Shown: positions 8,995 to 19,523, numbered from the stretch's first letter. The stretch: 64,000 nucleotides of DNA from Breoghania corrubedonensis (GCF_003053845.1 NZ_QAYG01000002.1:1-64000), one strand, 5' to 3'. The notes: generated from the sequence alone by a model not told the origin. Made by a program: numbers and translations.

Positions 8995-9470
8995 GACGGA
9001 TCCCGCTCCGGGGGCAGGTCTTCCGCGTTGAGCTCGCCGAGCAACGTCTCGAAGTCCTTCGCCTCGCGAAAGTTCTTGTAGACGGAGGCGAACCGCACAT
9101 AGGCGACGTCGTCGAGCTCGCGCAGGCCTTCCATCACCAGCGTGCCGATCTGCTCGGCCGGAATGTCGCTTTCGCCCGAGGATTCAAGCTGTCGCACGAT
9201 GCCGGAAATCATCCGCTCGATGCGCTCCGGCTCCACCGGCCGCTTGCGCACGGCGATCTGCACCGAGCGTGCGAGCTTTTCGCGGTCGAAGGGCGCGCGC
9301 CGGCCGTTGCGCTTGATCACGCTCAGCTCACGCAGCTGCACGCGCTCGAACGTCGTGAACCGTCCGCCACATGTGGAGCACACGCGGCGTCGCCGGATCG
9401 CGGTGTTATCCTCGGTCGGACGACTGTCCTTGACCTGGGTTTCCTCACCGCCGCAATAGGGACACCGCAT
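8991..9470 (-). CDS. nrdR: Transcriptional repressor NrdR
   Basis: A 159-residue zinc-ribbon and ATP-cone repressor of ribonucleotide reductase genes. The zinc ribbon is MRCPYCGG...[12 protein letters not shown] (Cys3, Cys6, Cys31, Cys34), followed by the ATP-cone from [16 protein letters not shown]. The length is normal. Its ATG follows the glyA stop by 9 bp with AGGAAG before it, and its TGA overlaps the ribD start. The glyA-nrdR-ribD order is standard in alphaproteobacteria. Confidence 0.98.
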   Translation of the reverse strand: MRCPYCGGEETQVKDSRPTEDNTAIRRRRVCSTCGGRFTTFERVQLRELSVIKRNGRRAPFDREKLARSVQIAVRKRPVEPERIERMISGIVRQLESSGESDIPAEQIGTLVMEGLRELDDVAYVRFASVYKNFREAKDFETLLGELNAEDLPPERDPS

Positions 9471-9479
9471 GCACGCTTC

Positions 9480-10793
9480 CTAGTACTGATAGATCGGAAA
9501 ACGGTCGGTCAGTGCGATGACGCGCTCTTTCACGCGTGCCTCGACTTCCGCGTTGCCGTCCTCGGAATTCGACGTACGCAGGCCGTCCATGACCTCCGCG
9601 ATCATCGCCCCGATCTCGCGGAATTCCGCCTGGCCGAAGCCGCGCGTCGTGCCCGCGGGCGTGCCGAGACGGATACCGGAGGTGACGAAGGGCTTTTCCG
9701 GGTCGAAGGGGATGCCGTTCTTGTTGCAGGTGATGTTGGCCCGCCCAAGCGCTGCCTCGGCCTTCTTGCCGGTAGCGTTCTTGGGGCGCAGGTCGACCAG
9801 CATGGAATGGTTGTCGGTGCCGCCCGACACGATGTCGAGCCCCTGCTCCTGCAGGCTGGCGGCCAGCGCCTTGGCATTGGCGACGACATTCGCGGCATAG
9901 GTCTTGAAGGACGGCTGCAGCGCTTCCTTCAGAGCCACGGCCTTGGCGGCGATGACATGCATCAGCGGCCCGCCCTGAAGACCGGGGAAGACGGCCGAGT
10001 TCATCTTCTTGGCCAGCGCCTCGTCATTGGTCAGGATCATCCCGCCGCGCGGGCCGCGAAGCGACTTGTGTGTCGTCGTCGTCACCACATGCGCATGCGG
10101 GATCGGCGAAGGGTGAACGCCGCCGGCCACAAGGCCCGCGATGTGCGCCATGTCGACCATCAGATAGGCGCCCACCTCGTCGGCGATCTCGCGGAAGCGC
10201 TTCCAGTCCCAGATGCGCGAATAGGCTGTGCCGCCGGCCAGGATCAGCTTCGGCTTGTGCTCGCGCGCCTTCTCGGCCACCGCGTCCATGTCGATCAGGT
10301 GATCGCCCTCGCGCACGCCGTAGGAGACGACATTGAACCACTTGCCCGACATGTTGACGGGCGAGCCGTGGGTGAGGTGGCCGCCGGAATTGAGATCGAG
10401 GCCCATGAACGTGTCGCCGGGGTTGAGCAGCGCCAGGAACACGGCCTGGTTCATCTGGCTGCCGGAGTTCGGCTGCACATTGGCGAAGCCGCAATCGAAC
10501 AGCTTCTTGGCGCGCTCGATGGCCAGTGTCTCGACGATGTCGACATACTGGCAGCCGCCATAGTAGCGCTTGCCCGGGTAGCCCTCGGCGTACTTGTTGG
10601 TGAGGATCGTGCCCTGCGCCTCCAGAACGGCGCGGCTGACGATGTTCTCGGAGGCGATCAGCTCGATCTCGTGGCGCTGGCGGCCGAGTTCCTTGTCGAT
10701 CGCATCGGCAATCTCCGGATCTGCCTCGGCAAGCGGCTGGGTGAAGAAGTCCAGCTGAACGGGCTCATCGACGGAAGATTTCGAAATCGACAT
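9480..10793 (-). CDS. glyA: Serine hydroxymethyltransferase
   Basis: A 437-residue PLP enzyme interconverting serine plus tetrahydrofolate with glycine plus 5,10-methylene-tetrahydrofolate, the main source of one-carbon units. Signatures are [31 protein letters not shown], and the PLP lysine in [16 protein letters not shown]. The start is the ATG at 10793 (MSISKSS), with AGGAAGG about 10 bases upstream; an open extension to 10844 is not needed. It is the first gene of the glyA-nrdR-rib unit. Confidence 0.97.
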   Translation of the reverse strand: MSISKSSVDEPVQLDFFTQPLAEADPEIADAIDKELGRQRHEIELIASENIVSRAVLEAQGTILTNKYAEGYPGKRYYGGCQYVDIVETLAIERAKKLFDCGFANVQPNSGSQMNQAVFLALLNPGDTFMGLDLNSGGHLTHGSPVNMSGKWFNVVSYGVREGDHLIDMDAVAEKAREHKPKLILAGGTAYSRIWDWKRFREIADEVGAYLMVDMAHIAGLVAGGVHPSPIPHAHVVTTTTHKSLRGPRGGMILTNDEALAKKMNSAVFPGLQGGPLMHVIAAKAVALKEALQPSFKTYAANVVANAKALAASLQEQGLDIVSGGTDNHSMLVDLRPKNATGKKAEAALGRANITCNKNGIPFDPEKPFVTSGIRLGTPAGTTRGFGQAEFREIGAMIAEVMDGLRTSNSEDGNAEVEARVKERVIALTDRFPIYQY

Positions 10794-11302
10794 GAGGCAC
10801 GCCTTCCTGCGTTTCGGGTGTTCAGGTGTTCGAACTGTTCGCAAGCCGGATCACGGCCATCAAGGCCCATTCGATCCGCGTTGCCGCCAATAGCATACCG
10901 CCCGGGGCGAACCAAGCCCGTTCGCTAACCATAAGGTCGGATATCCGGTCGGATTTGCCGGCGTCTGCCCCTTAAGTGGGGACAGGCCGGCAAAAGACAA
11001 ACCGGCGGCCCGAAGTCTCTCACCCAGCGCAGCGCACAGGCCCTTCCCCCACAGGAGAGGCGATCGGAGGCGCACCTTCATGGTCCGTCGCAGAAAACCC
11101 GACCGGAACCGTCGTGGATATGAGTTGGGCAGATCCGGGCCTCGATCACCGGATACCTGCCATTTCGGTAAAACCCTCCAGTGTCATCCCGGACGCGGAG
11201 CGGTGCGAAGTGCCGCTTCGCAGACCCGGGATGACGCGGGAAAGCCCAATCAATGAACCCGAACCTTCAGCCGTACGACCGTGTCCGCACGGCCCGTCCT
11301 CC
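10794..11302. other. Intergenic region upstream of glyA with a palindromic repeat
   Basis: 509 bp without a gene. The part near glyA must contain its promoter, but no clear -35/-10 pair or riboswitch fold was recognised. The element at 11174-11236 is described separately. Confidence 0.5.
11174..11236. repeat. GTCATCCCGG palindromic element, copy 2
   Basis: TGTCATCCCGGAC pairs with GACCCGGGATGACG around an inner hairpin (GCGAAGTGCCGCTTCGC). On the minus strand it matches 16827-16877 closely: TCTGCGAAGCGGCACTTCGC, then a CGCGTCCGGGATGAC stretch and CTGGAGGG. The two are therefore copies of one element in opposite orientations. Confidence 0.8.
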
Positions 11303-11506
11303 TCAGGCGCCGCCCTGCTCCAGCCGCCGCTTCAGCTTGCGCACGGCGAGCCGGCCGAGCTCCTCCTGCGAAACGGTGAGCGGTCCGATCATTGACACCT
11401 CGACGCCGGTCGCCTCGTCGATGGCCGAAACCTTCACCTGCCGCCCGACGCGCGTGAATTCCAGGAAAATCCGTCCCGGGCCGGACGGCGTGCCGCCCTG
11501 TGTCAT
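11303..11506 (-). CDS. Small conserved alphaproteobacterial protein, function unknown
   Basis: A 67-residue protein read from the ATG at 11506. The core IFLEFTRVGRQVKVSAIDEA resembles a small family of uncharacterised alphaproteobacterial proteins (I associate it with DUF6898, from memory). It has no signal peptide or membrane segment, and ends in a basic helix (AVRKLKRRLEQGG). The frame stays open further upstream to 11749 but overlaps the promoter of the divergent GFA gene. No function can be assigned. Confidence 0.65.
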   Translation of the reverse strand: MTQGGTPSGPGRIFLEFTRVGRQVKVSAIDEATGVEVSMIGPLTVSQEELGRLAVRKLKRRLEQGGA

Positions 11507-11625
11507 GCTGTCTTCACTCCTGTCGCCCGCCTGTGTGCCGCCCTCGCGTGCCGCGCCACAATGCTTGTGCCTCCAATGCACGTTTCGTATATGCAATTTG
11601 CGCAAGCACGAACATGGGGCCTGAT

Positions 11626-12081
11626 ATGGATTTGCTATCGTCTCCCCGCGAAGGGACATGCCGTTGCGGACAGATCCGCATGAAGATTTCCGCCAGGCCC
11701 CTCGCCACTTTCGCCTGTCATTGCCGCGAATGCCAGCGCATGAGTTCAAGCGCCTTCTCGCTGACCGTGATGGTTCCCGCCGAAGGGTTCGAGATCGTCG
11801 AGGGCGAGCCCGTCAAGGGCGGGGCCCGCAGCGCCGGCATCGACCACTATCATTGCCCCCATTGCATGAGCTGGCTGTTCACCAGGGTCGCCATGCTGCC
11901 CCAGTGCGTGAATGTCCGCGCGACGATGTTCGACGAGCCGGACTGGTGCCACCCCTTCGTGGAGACCATGACCCGCGAAAAGCTCGCCTGGGTCACCACA
12001 CCGGCCACCTACAGCTACGATGGCTTTCCCCCGCCCGAGGAATTCATGACGCTGCTCACGGAATACGCGTCGGCGACCTGA
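11626..12081 (+). CDS. GFA (glutathione-dependent formaldehyde-activating enzyme)-family protein
   Basis: A 151-residue zinc protein of the Gfa/CENP-V fold. Metal ligands are visible as GTCRCG near the start, CHCRECQRMSSSAFSL, and CPHCMSWLF. In characterised members this fold binds zinc and sometimes glutathione; most genomic copies have unknown substrates, so formaldehyde activity is not implied here. The start is taken at the ATG at 11626, behind GGGGCC; an in-frame ATG at 11614 is also possible. It is divergent from the 67-residue gene and converges on the L,D-transpeptidase. Confidence 0.85.
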   Translation: MDLLSSPREGTCRCGQIRMKISARPLATFACHCRECQRMSSSAFSLTVMVPAEGFEIVEGEPVKGGARSAGIDHYHCPHCMSWLFTRVAMLPQCVNVRATMFDEPDWCHPFVETMTREKLAWVTTPATYSYDGFPPPEEFMTLLTEYASAT

Positions 12082-12138
12082 GCGCACGGGCGACCCCGCC
12101 CATTCCTTTCCCCGATCGCCTGCCCGTGAAACCGAAAA

Positions 12139-12162
12139 GGGCGCCCTCTTTCGAAGGCGCCC
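12139..12162 (-). terminator. Hairpin terminator of the L,D-transpeptidase gene
   Basis: GGGCGCC (12139-12145) pairs with GGCGCCC (12156-12162). On the minus strand the stem is followed by TTTTCGGTTTC, about 40 bases after the stop codon of the gene at 12202. Confidence 0.75.
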
Positions 12163-12201
12163 CTGAATGTGCCGGAAATCCGCGCGCGAGAAACCGCCGC
12201 C

Positions 12202-13515
12202 CTATTGCAGGACGATCTGCGGCCCCTCGATCTCGCTGCCGTTGAGACCATCGCGATTGTAGATATCCTCGCGGAAGTTGACCACGCCCTTGTCGGTCGC
12301 CCAGGCGGTCACATACGCCAGATAGAGCGGCACCTCGTTATCGAGCGTGACATCCACCCGTTCGCCGGAGGCGATGGTGGAATCGACGCGCGCGCGATCC
12401 CAGTCCGGCGTTGTCGTCTCGAGCAGCCACGTCACCATGTCGCGCACGTTCTGAACGCGCACGCAGCCCGAGGAGTCGAACCGGTAGTCCCTGGTGAACA
12501 GGCTCTTGGACGGCGTGTCGTGCAGGTAGACCTGATACTTGTTGTGGAAGTTGATGCGAACCGAGCCCAGCGAGTTGTCCGCACCCGGATCCTGACGGAA
12601 GCGCAGCTTGGTGGCATCGTCGGTGTTCCAGTCCACGTCGGTGGCCTGCAACTCGTTGCCGTGCCAGTCGTAGATGCGGATGTGGTTCTTCGCCAGATAC
12701 TTCGGATCCCGCTTCATCTTCGGGATCAGGTCCTTGCGGATGATGCTGACCGGCACCGTCCAGAACGGATTGAAGTTCAGCTGATAGATCTTGGAGGCCA
12801 GGATCGGCGTCTGCCGGTCGATCTTGCCGACGACGGCCGTGTGGCGCGAACGCACCACGCCATTGTCGACCGCCTCGATCTCGGCCGCGGGAATGTTCAC
12901 CATCACATAGGTGTCGCCGAGATAGCCCGACATGGCGCGCACGCGCACCAGGTTGGTCTGCAACTGGCGCAGGCGCACCGCGGCCGGCACATTCATCACC
13001 GACTGCACGACAGGACCGACCACGCCGTCCGGCGTCAGGCCATGGCGGATCTGGAAATGACGCACGGCGGCGTCCACGTCACCGTCGAAACGCTGGCCGC
13101 TGATCTTGTCAGCGGAAAGATCGCCGGAGGAGACCAGCCGGTGCCGCAACGCAACCACCGCGCCGTCCCAGGAGCCGAGCTTCAGGCTGCGTCCCGGCGT
13201 GCTCACTTCCGCCCAGCCGCCATTCGACACGATCTGCTGGTACTGGTGGATCGCCTGCTCGATGTAGGTCACCGTCGACGGCGAGAGCGTCGGCTGGTGG
13301 GTGCGGATCTGATCCAGATTCTTCATCGTGTCGTCGAGCTTGGATTCCCACTCCTCGTGCTGCTGGTAGTTGCGCAGCGCTTCAAGCGGCGATTCCGCGA
13401 GCGCCGGCCCGGCGCTCAGGCCGGCAGAGAGGGACGAGGCAAGCAGCAGCGCGGCCACAACCGCGAGGCGGCATGCCGTCGATCGGGTCTCGCCGGCGGC
13501 GAAGTTTCGGTTCAC
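12202..13515 (-). CDS. ldtP: Periplasmic L,D-transpeptidase (YkuD domain, YcbB/LdtP type)
   Basis: Forms meso-DAP to meso-DAP (3-3) cross-links in peptidoglycan or links stems to other proteins. The start is the GTG at 13515, with CCGGGAGAC before it, which places a clean signal peptide (VAALLLASSLSAGLSAGPALA) at the N-terminus; the frame is open 84 codons further up. A peptidoglycan-binding domain (GDVDAAVRHFQIRHGLTPDG) precedes the catalytic domain. The catalytic motif is HDTPSKSLF (His332) ... FDSSGCVRVQN (Cys351). The regulator at 14046 upstream matches LdtR, which controls ldtP in Liberibacter and Sinorhizobium; the gene name is by that analogy. Confidence 0.9.
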   Translation of the reverse strand: MNRNFAAGETRSTACRLAVVAALLLASSLSAGLSAGPALAESPLEALRNYQQHEEWESKLDDTMKNLDQIRTHQPTLSPSTVTYIEQAIHQYQQIVSNGGWAEVSTPGRSLKLGSWDGAVVALRHRLVSSGDLSADKISGQRFDGDVDAAVRHFQIRHGLTPDGVVGPVVQSVMNVPAAVRLRQLQTNLVRVRAMSGYLGDTYVMVNIPAAEIEAVDNGVVRSRHTAVVGKIDRQTPILASKIYQLNFNPFWTVPVSIIRKDLIPKMKRDPKYLAKNHIRIYDWHGNELQATDVDWNTDDATKLRFRQDPGADNSLGSVRINFHNKYQVYLHDTPSKSLFTRDYRFDSSGCVRVQNVRDMVTWLLETTTPDWDRARVDSTIASGERVDVTLDNEVPLYLAYVTAWATDKGVVNFREDIYNRDGLNGSEIEGPQIVLQ

Positions 13516-14045
13516 GGAGTAGTCTCCCGGATGCGGTTCGCGCAGGGGCCGCGAGGCCTCGCGCATGACGGATTTCTGGTTTGCGGTATCACCTGCGCCC
13601 GGGCAAGGCAACAAAGCCTGACTCTCGGGCACGAATTCGTGGCCCACCTGCTTCATCGGCAATGACACGGACATACATGCCGCGAGCGCGCTTATTTCGC
13701 CCGTAACCGCGGAACACTCGATACCCACGAGGCCCATTGCGACGCGTGCCCCGCAACGCCCGATCATGTCGAATCATTCGCGTCTTGCCGGGGCCGAACC
13801 TGATCGTGCGCCGAGATTCCACTTCATTATGGCAAGTTAATGTCCCGTGCGGAAGCCGCAGGACTGCCGGGCACGCACAAAAAAGCCGCACGGGCATCCG
13901 CGCGGCATCCGGCAGTGCGAAATATCGGGAAACACCGCCCGCCACCTGCGCTCAGGCGGCACCGCCTGAGCGACAAGGAGGGGGCTCGGATCAAGACCGG
14001 GAGCGCATCCATGCACATCGCATCGATGCGATCCGCAACAGGCAC
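13516..14045. other. ldtR-ldtP intergenic region with interleaved inverted repeats
   Basis: 530 bp without a credible gene. Paired segments: 13844-13852 with 13886-13894 (CCCGTGCGG/CCGCACGGG), 13864-13870 with 13909-13915 (CTGCCGG/CCGGCAG), and a tight hairpin at 13949-13972 (CGCTCAGGCGG/CCGCCTGAGCG). The last lies about 75 bases beyond the ldtR stop and may end its transcript, though it lacks a T run. The first two pairs interleave. Confidence 0.55.
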
Positions 14046-14558
14046 TTACAGCCGATAGAGGATCTGGTCGGTCCAGAACCGTTCCAGCCGGCGCAGCGAC
14101 TGGTTGAGCTGCTGGAAGTCTTCCGGCGCGATCTCGCCGACCGTTTCCACCGAGCGCATGTGCCGCTCGTAGAGATCGTTGACGATGTTGGCCACTTCCA
14201 GACCGCTCTCGGTGAGGCTGACGCGGACCGAACGGCGGTCGACGCGGGAACGCTCGTGATTGATGAACCCGGTATCGACCAGCTTCTTCAGGTTGTAGGA
14301 GACGTTGGAACCGAGATAGTAGCCACGCGACCGCAACTCGCCCGCCGTCAGCACGCTGTCGCCGATGTTGAACAGCAACAGTGCCTGCACGCTGTTGACG
14401 TCCGAACGACCCATCCGGTCGAATTCATCCTTGATGACGTCAAGCAACCTGCGGTGCAAACGCTCGACAAGAGTAAGCGCCTCCAGGTAAAGCGGCTTGA
14501 TTTCCGTATTACCTTCGTCCTGCGCCAGGACCTCGACTGCCCTTTTTGCCGTGATCAT
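14046..14558 (-). CDS. ldtR: MarR-family transcriptional regulator LdtR
   Basis: A 170-residue winged-helix dimeric regulator. The helix-turn-helix and wing read LTAGELRSRGYYLGSNVSYN, then LVDTGFINHERSRVDRRSVR. The size and these features agree with LdtR, the MarR-type activator of the L,D-transpeptidase ldtP that links cell-wall remodelling to osmotic stress in Liberibacter asiaticus and Sinorhizobium. Here ldtP follows downstream on the same strand and a DUF6163 gene lies upstream, as in many rhizobia. A dyad at 14637-14651, about 80 bp upstream of the start, could be an autoregulatory site. Confidence 0.88.
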   Translation of the reverse strand: MITAKRAVEVLAQDEGNTEIKPLYLEALTLVERLHRRLLDVIKDEFDRMGRSDVNSVQALLLFNIGDSVLTAGELRSRGYYLGSNVSYNLKKLVDTGFINHERSRVDRRSVRVSLTESGLEVANIVNDLYERHMRSVETVGEIAPEDFQQLNQSLRRLERFWTDQILYRL

Positions 14559-14976
14559 CTGGTTACGCCCCTTATGTCCTGTTCATGTGCGGTTTTGTTC
14601 CGCTTGATGAGGACATTAGACGTGCTGTTATAAAATCTGCTTAAAAAGCAGCATGAATCTTCTCTTAAAGACCCCTTGGAAACTTTAGAAGAATCCCACT
14701 CCGCGAACCGTGCTCCGCACCACGTTCGCCCAAGGGAATCCCTCGCGCACAAGCCCCCCGACCAGGCACCGCGAGACCTTGCCGCGCGACGCCTGACTCT
14801 GCCGCAACTCAAATTTTTTTCTAAAATGGAAGCGGTCGACGCAACCACGCCGGGCGAAAACCAAAGCCGGCAAAGCGCGTAACGATCAAGAAGCGGGAGG
14901 CTGTAACGCGGGAAGGACGGGTCCGAAGGAAAGATGTTTGCGGGGACGACCGGGCCCGGCCCCCGGCGCCCCTCCC
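14559..14976. other. Upstream region of ldtR
   Basis: 418 bp without a credible gene. Positions 14600-14690 are AT-rich and probably hold the ldtR promoter. The rest, up to the DUF6163 stop, shows nothing recognisable. Confidence 0.5.
14637..14651. promoter_or_regulatory. 15-bp dyad upstream of ldtR, candidate operator
   Basis: CTGCTT, a 3-base spacer, then AAGCAG: a perfect dyad in AT-rich sequence 79 bp before the ldtR start. Size and position suit a MarR-type dimer site. There is no binding evidence, and no second copy was noticed before ldtP. Confidence 0.4.
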
Positions 14977-15399
14977 CTATTCCTTGCGCCGCTCGCGTTC
15001 CGACAAGACCGTCAGCGTCAGATAGACCGCGATCGTCACCATCATGAAAGTGATCTCATAGGGCCGCGAGCCGAAAATATCCTGAAACATGGTGTGCATG
15101 ACGACCTGCGAGAGCACCCGGAGAAGCCACATGACAGGGCCCCAGGAGGCGGCCAGCCACAGGCCGATGCCGGCCACCATGTCGAGCACGCCGAAATAGG
15201 CCGTCACCACCTGCCATTCGACCGGCATGTCGACGAACATCACCCCGCGCCACGGCACATATCCGACGATGCGCGCCCAATGGATGATGCCGCCGCCGAT
15301 CAGCAGGATCGCCAGGAACCGCAGGTACCACACCAGTATCGTGCGCCATGGCGGGCGCGCACGGGCGAAATCCTGCAACAGGGTCAGCATGAATGGCAC
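14977..15399 (-). CDS. DUF6163-family integral membrane protein
   Basis: A 140-residue protein with about four membrane segments: ILVWYLRFLAILLIGGGIIH, the DMVAGIGLWLAASWG region, the VMWLLRVLSQVVMH region, and ITFMMVTIAVYLTLTVL. It recurs next to ldtR in Hyphomicrobiales, which suggests a link with envelope stress, but no function is known. The start is the GTG at 15399; an ATG three codons later is equally plausible. It ends in a charged tail (SERERRKE). Confidence 0.85.
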   Translation of the reverse strand: MPFMLTLLQDFARARPPWRTILVWYLRFLAILLIGGGIIHWARIVGYVPWRGVMFVDMPVEWQVVTAYFGVLDMVAGIGLWLAASWGPVMWLLRVLSQVVMHTMFQDIFGSRPYEITFMMVTIAVYLTLTVLSERERRKE

Positions 15400-15495
15400 A
15401 TTCCGATTATGACCGGGCCCTCATGCCCCGGCACGTCCACCGCGACGGGACCCACTGGGCCCCGCCGGCATCACACGCCTTGATGAAGCGCGGCC

Positions 15496-16560
15496 TCAAC
15501 GCAGGTCCAGATCCCCTTCCTGCGGTTGCATGAAATGCCTGTCGATGGCAAGCGATTCCACATCCTCCAGCCGGGCCGGCTGCCAGTCGGGCGCGTTGTC
15601 CTTGTCGACAAGCACCGCCCTGACACCTTCGTAAAAGTCGTGTCCGTCGAGAATGTGGCTGAGGATCCGGTATTCCATGATCATGCAGGCGTCGAAGTCG
15701 CGACTGGCGCCCTCGTGCACCTCCTTGAAGGAGACCTTCAGGCTGGTCGGCGAGCGTCCGCGCATCGTCGCCGCCGTTTCCTTCGCCCATTCGGCATCCG
15801 CGCCCGAGACCGCATCCAGCGCCGCCAGCACCTCCTCGACGCTGTCGCGGGAGAAGCAGTCCTCGATGGTCTGCGCGCGCGGCTCCAATTCCGCCACCCC
15901 GGACGGCCGCACGGCGAAGCGCGCCAGCGCCGTCTTCGCATCGCTCTCCTGCACCAGCGCCTCCAGGATCTGGTCGAACTGGTCGCCCTCCGCGCAATGG
16001 GTCAGCACGCCCGCCCACAGCGCGTCAGCCTGCTTGAGCCGGCCGCCGGTCAGCGCGCAATAGAGCCCCACGGCCTGCGTGCGCAGACGCGGCAGCAGAT
16101 GGCTCGCCCCGACATCGGGAAAGAAGCCGATACCCACTTCCGGCATGGCGAACAGCGTTTTCGCCCCGCCGACGCGATAGTCGCCATGCGCCGAAAGCCC
16201 GACGCCGCCACCCATAAGGATGCCGTCGATCAGCGACACGACGGTCTTGGGATAGTGCTTCAGCCGCGCGTTCAGCCGGTATTCGTCGGCGAAGAAGGAA
16301 TTGCGGGCGGCCCGGTCGCCATCCCTCATCTCGTAAACGGCTCGAATGTCGCCGCCGGCGCAGAAGGCCTTGGGATGCATCGAGCGCAACACGATGTGAT
16401 CGATCTCAGGATCGTTCTCCCAGGCGTCGATCTGCATGCGGATCGCATTGATCATGCCATGGGTCAGCGCATTCAGCGCCTGCGGCCGGCAAAGCGTGAT
16501 GATCCCGGCATGGCCGCGGGCGTCAAACAGCACTTCGAACTGGGCAATCGGATCGTTCAC
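15496..16560 (-). CDS. 3-hydroxyisobutyryl-CoA hydrolase (enoyl-CoA hydratase/isomerase family)
   Basis: A 354-residue crotonase-fold enzyme. Oxyanion-hole segments are HPKAFCAGGDIRAVYE and DGILMGGGVGLSAHGDYRV, and the long C-terminal part is characteristic of the HIBCH/YkvY-like group rather than of plain enoyl-CoA hydratases. It would release 3-hydroxyisobutyrate from its CoA ester in valine breakdown. The GTG start at 16560 has AGGAAGGAAATC upstream. The acyl-CoA dehydrogenase gene upstream on the same strand supports the valine role. A general enoyl-CoA hydratase is the alternative. Confidence 0.9.
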   Translation of the reverse strand: MNDPIAQFEVLFDARGHAGIITLCRPQALNALTHGMINAIRMQIDAWENDPEIDHIVLRSMHPKAFCAGGDIRAVYEMRDGDRAARNSFFADEYRLNARLKHYPKTVVSLIDGILMGGGVGLSAHGDYRVGGAKTLFAMPEVGIGFFPDVGASHLLPRLRTQAVGLYCALTGGRLKQADALWAGVLTHCAEGDQFDQILEALVQESDAKTALARFAVRPSGVAELEPRAQTIEDCFSRDSVEEVLAALDAVSGADAEWAKETAATMRGRSPTSLKVSFKEVHEGASRDFDACMIMEYRILSHILDGHDFYEGVRAVLVDKDNAPDWQPARLEDVESLAIDRHFMQPQEGDLDLR

Positions 16561-16928
16561 GCGTGATTTCCTTCCTGGTTGTTCTTGTCAGGTCGCGGCC
16601 CCGGGGGCCTTCTGGAGAGGAGGTTATCGTGTTGCCCGCATGGAAGAAAAGGGCGACATGTGCGCCCTCATGCGGAAAAGGCGGCCGGACGCCAAGCACG
16701 CGGACACCTTTTTCATCAGGCATCTTCATTCAATCTTTCCGACGTCATCGCGGGCGCGCCGCAGCACGTCAGTGCTGTTGTGCAGACCCGGGACCTCGAG
16801 CAGCAGGCACCGAGGCAGATCCCGGATCTGCGAAGCGGCACTTCGCGCCGCATCGCGTCCGGGATGACGCTGGAGGGATCTGTTGAAATAGCACGGACCG
16901 GCTTGTCCAGGCTCGCTTGCCGCCCCGC
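16561..16928. other. Intergenic region holding a GTCATCCCGG-type element
   Basis: 368 bp between the two valine genes, without a credible gene. Most is taken up by the repeat at 16743-16869. This spacing makes one uninterrupted operon less certain. Confidence 0.5.
16743..16869. repeat. GTCATCCCGG palindromic element, copy 3
   Basis: CGTCATCGCGGG at the left (one base off the usual core) and GTCCGGGATGACG at the right bound about 100 bp. Positions 16827-16877 correspond to the reverse complement of 11174-11224, including the inner hairpin GCGAAGCGGCACTTCGC. Confidence 0.75.
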
Positions 16929-18068
16929 TCACCCCGCCAGCAACTCGCGCGACACGATCAGCCGCATGATCTCGTTCGTGCCCTCCAGAATCTGGTGAAC
17001 GCGAACGTCGCGTAAGTAACGCTCGATCGGATAGTCGCGCAAATAGCCGTAGCCGCCGTGAAGCTGCAGCGCCTCGTTGACGACCTTGAACCCGGTATCG
17101 GTGGCAAGCCGCTTGGCCATGGCGGCAAAGCGGGTGGCGTCGCTTTCCTTGGCATCCACCTTCATCGCCGCCTTGTGCAGCAGCAACCGTGCCGCCTCCA
17201 GCTCGCTCGCCATGTCGGCGATGCGGAACTGCAGCGCCTGGAATTCGGCCAGAGCCCGGCCGAACTGCTTGCGCTCCTTCATGTAGGCGATGGCGCGCTC
17301 AAGGCATGTCTGCGCCGCCCCCAGCGAACACGCGCCGATATTCAGCCGCCCGCCGTCGAGCCCGGCCATGGCGATCTTGAAGCCCAGCCCCTCGCCGCCG
17401 ACGAGATTTGCCGCCGGCACCCGGCAATCGGAGAAATTGACCTGCGCCGTCGGCTGGCTCTTCCAGCCGAGCTTCGCCTCCTGCGCGCCGAAGGAGAGCC
17501 CCGGCGTGTCCTTCTCCACCACGATGCAGGAGATGCCCTTCGGCCCCTCCTCGCCGGTTCTCACCATCGCGACATAGAGATCCGCCGCCCCGCCACCGGA
17601 AATGAACGCCTTGGAGCCGTTGAGAACGTAAGCATCGCCGTCGCGCACGGCCTTGGTGCGCAGCGCCGCCGCATCCGATCCCGAGCCCGGCTCGGTCAGG
17701 CAGTAGGCGGCGAAATGCTCCATCGTGCAAAGCTTCGGCAGGAATCGCCGGCGCTGTTCGTCACTGCCGAAGCGGTCGATCATCCAGGCGGCCATGTTGT
17801 GGATGGAGATATAGGCGGCCGTCGAGGTGCAACCCTTGGCCAGCTCCTCGAAGATCACCGCCGCATCGAGCCGGGAAAGTCCGGAGCCGCCGACATCCTC
17901 GCCCACATAGATGCCACCGAAACCCAATGATGCCGCCTTGCGCAGCGTCTCGACGGGAAAGAACGACGCCTCGTCCCACTCGCGCGCATGAGGCTCCATT
18001 TCCTCACGCGCGAAATCGGCGGCCATTTCCTGAAAGGCGCGCTGCTCCTCGCTCAGGGCAAAATCCAT
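16929..18068 (-). CDS. Acyl-CoA dehydrogenase, probably isobutyryl-CoA dehydrogenase
   Basis: A 379-residue FAD flavoenzyme oxidising an acyl-CoA at C2-C3. FAD/substrate motifs [18 protein letters not shown] and [19 protein letters not shown] are present. The catalytic base is the Glu in [13 protein letters not shown], the position used by short/branched-chain dehydrogenases. The start is the ATG at 18068 (MDFALSEEQ) after GGGGAGGAG, which fits the family N-terminus; an open extension to 18125 is unlikely. Adjacency to a 3-hydroxyisobutyryl-CoA hydrolase favours isobutyryl-CoA (valine pathway) as substrate. Confidence 0.9.
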   Translation of the reverse strand: MDFALSEEQRAFQEMAADFAREEMEPHAREWDEASFFPVETLRKAASLGFGGIYVGEDVGGSGLSRLDAAVIFEELAKGCTSTAAYISIHNMAAWMIDRFGSDEQRRRFLPKLCTMEHFAAYCLTEPGSGSDAAALRTKAVRDGDAYVLNGSKAFISGGGAADLYVAMVRTGEEGPKGISCIVVEKDTPGLSFGAQEAKLGWKSQPTAQVNFSDCRVPAANLVGGEGLGFKIAMAGLDGGRLNIGACSLGAAQTCLERAIAYMKERKQFGRALAEFQALQFRIADMASELEAARLLLHKAAMKVDAKESDATRFAAMAKRLATDTGFKVVNEALQLHGGYGYLRDYPIERYLRDVRVHQILEGTNEIMRLIVSRELLAG

Positions 18069-19436
<1,368 letters not shown>

Positions 19437-19471
19437 AGGGCGGGACGTTCGGCGTCTGTTGCCCATCCTTT

Positions 19472-19523
19472 GCGGCCCATCCTGAGGAGCCGTCGCAAGA
19501 CGGCGTCTCGAAGGGTGGGCCGC
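19472..19523. repeat. Rhizobial-type palindromic repeat (CCCATCCTGAGGAG type)
   Basis: GCGGCCCA (19472-19479) pairs with TGGGCCGC (19516-19523), and an inner hairpin GCCGTC-GCAA-GACGGC sits at 19489-19504. This differs from the GTCATCCCGG family. I recall the CATCCTGAGGAG...TCTCGAAGG pattern from intergenic repeats of many Hyphomicrobiales. It follows hemB by 35 bp. Confidence 0.75.

Noticed and set aside
7164-10793. FMN or TPP riboswitch in front of the riboflavin/thiamine genes
   Set aside because: No conserved FMN (RFN) or THI box sequence was found before glyA, ribD, ribH or thiL.
11174-11236. Possible riboswitch upstream of glyA
   Set aside because: The fold is explained by the dispersed palindromic element, lies about 400 bp from the glyA start, and no glycine or folate riboswitch core was recognised.
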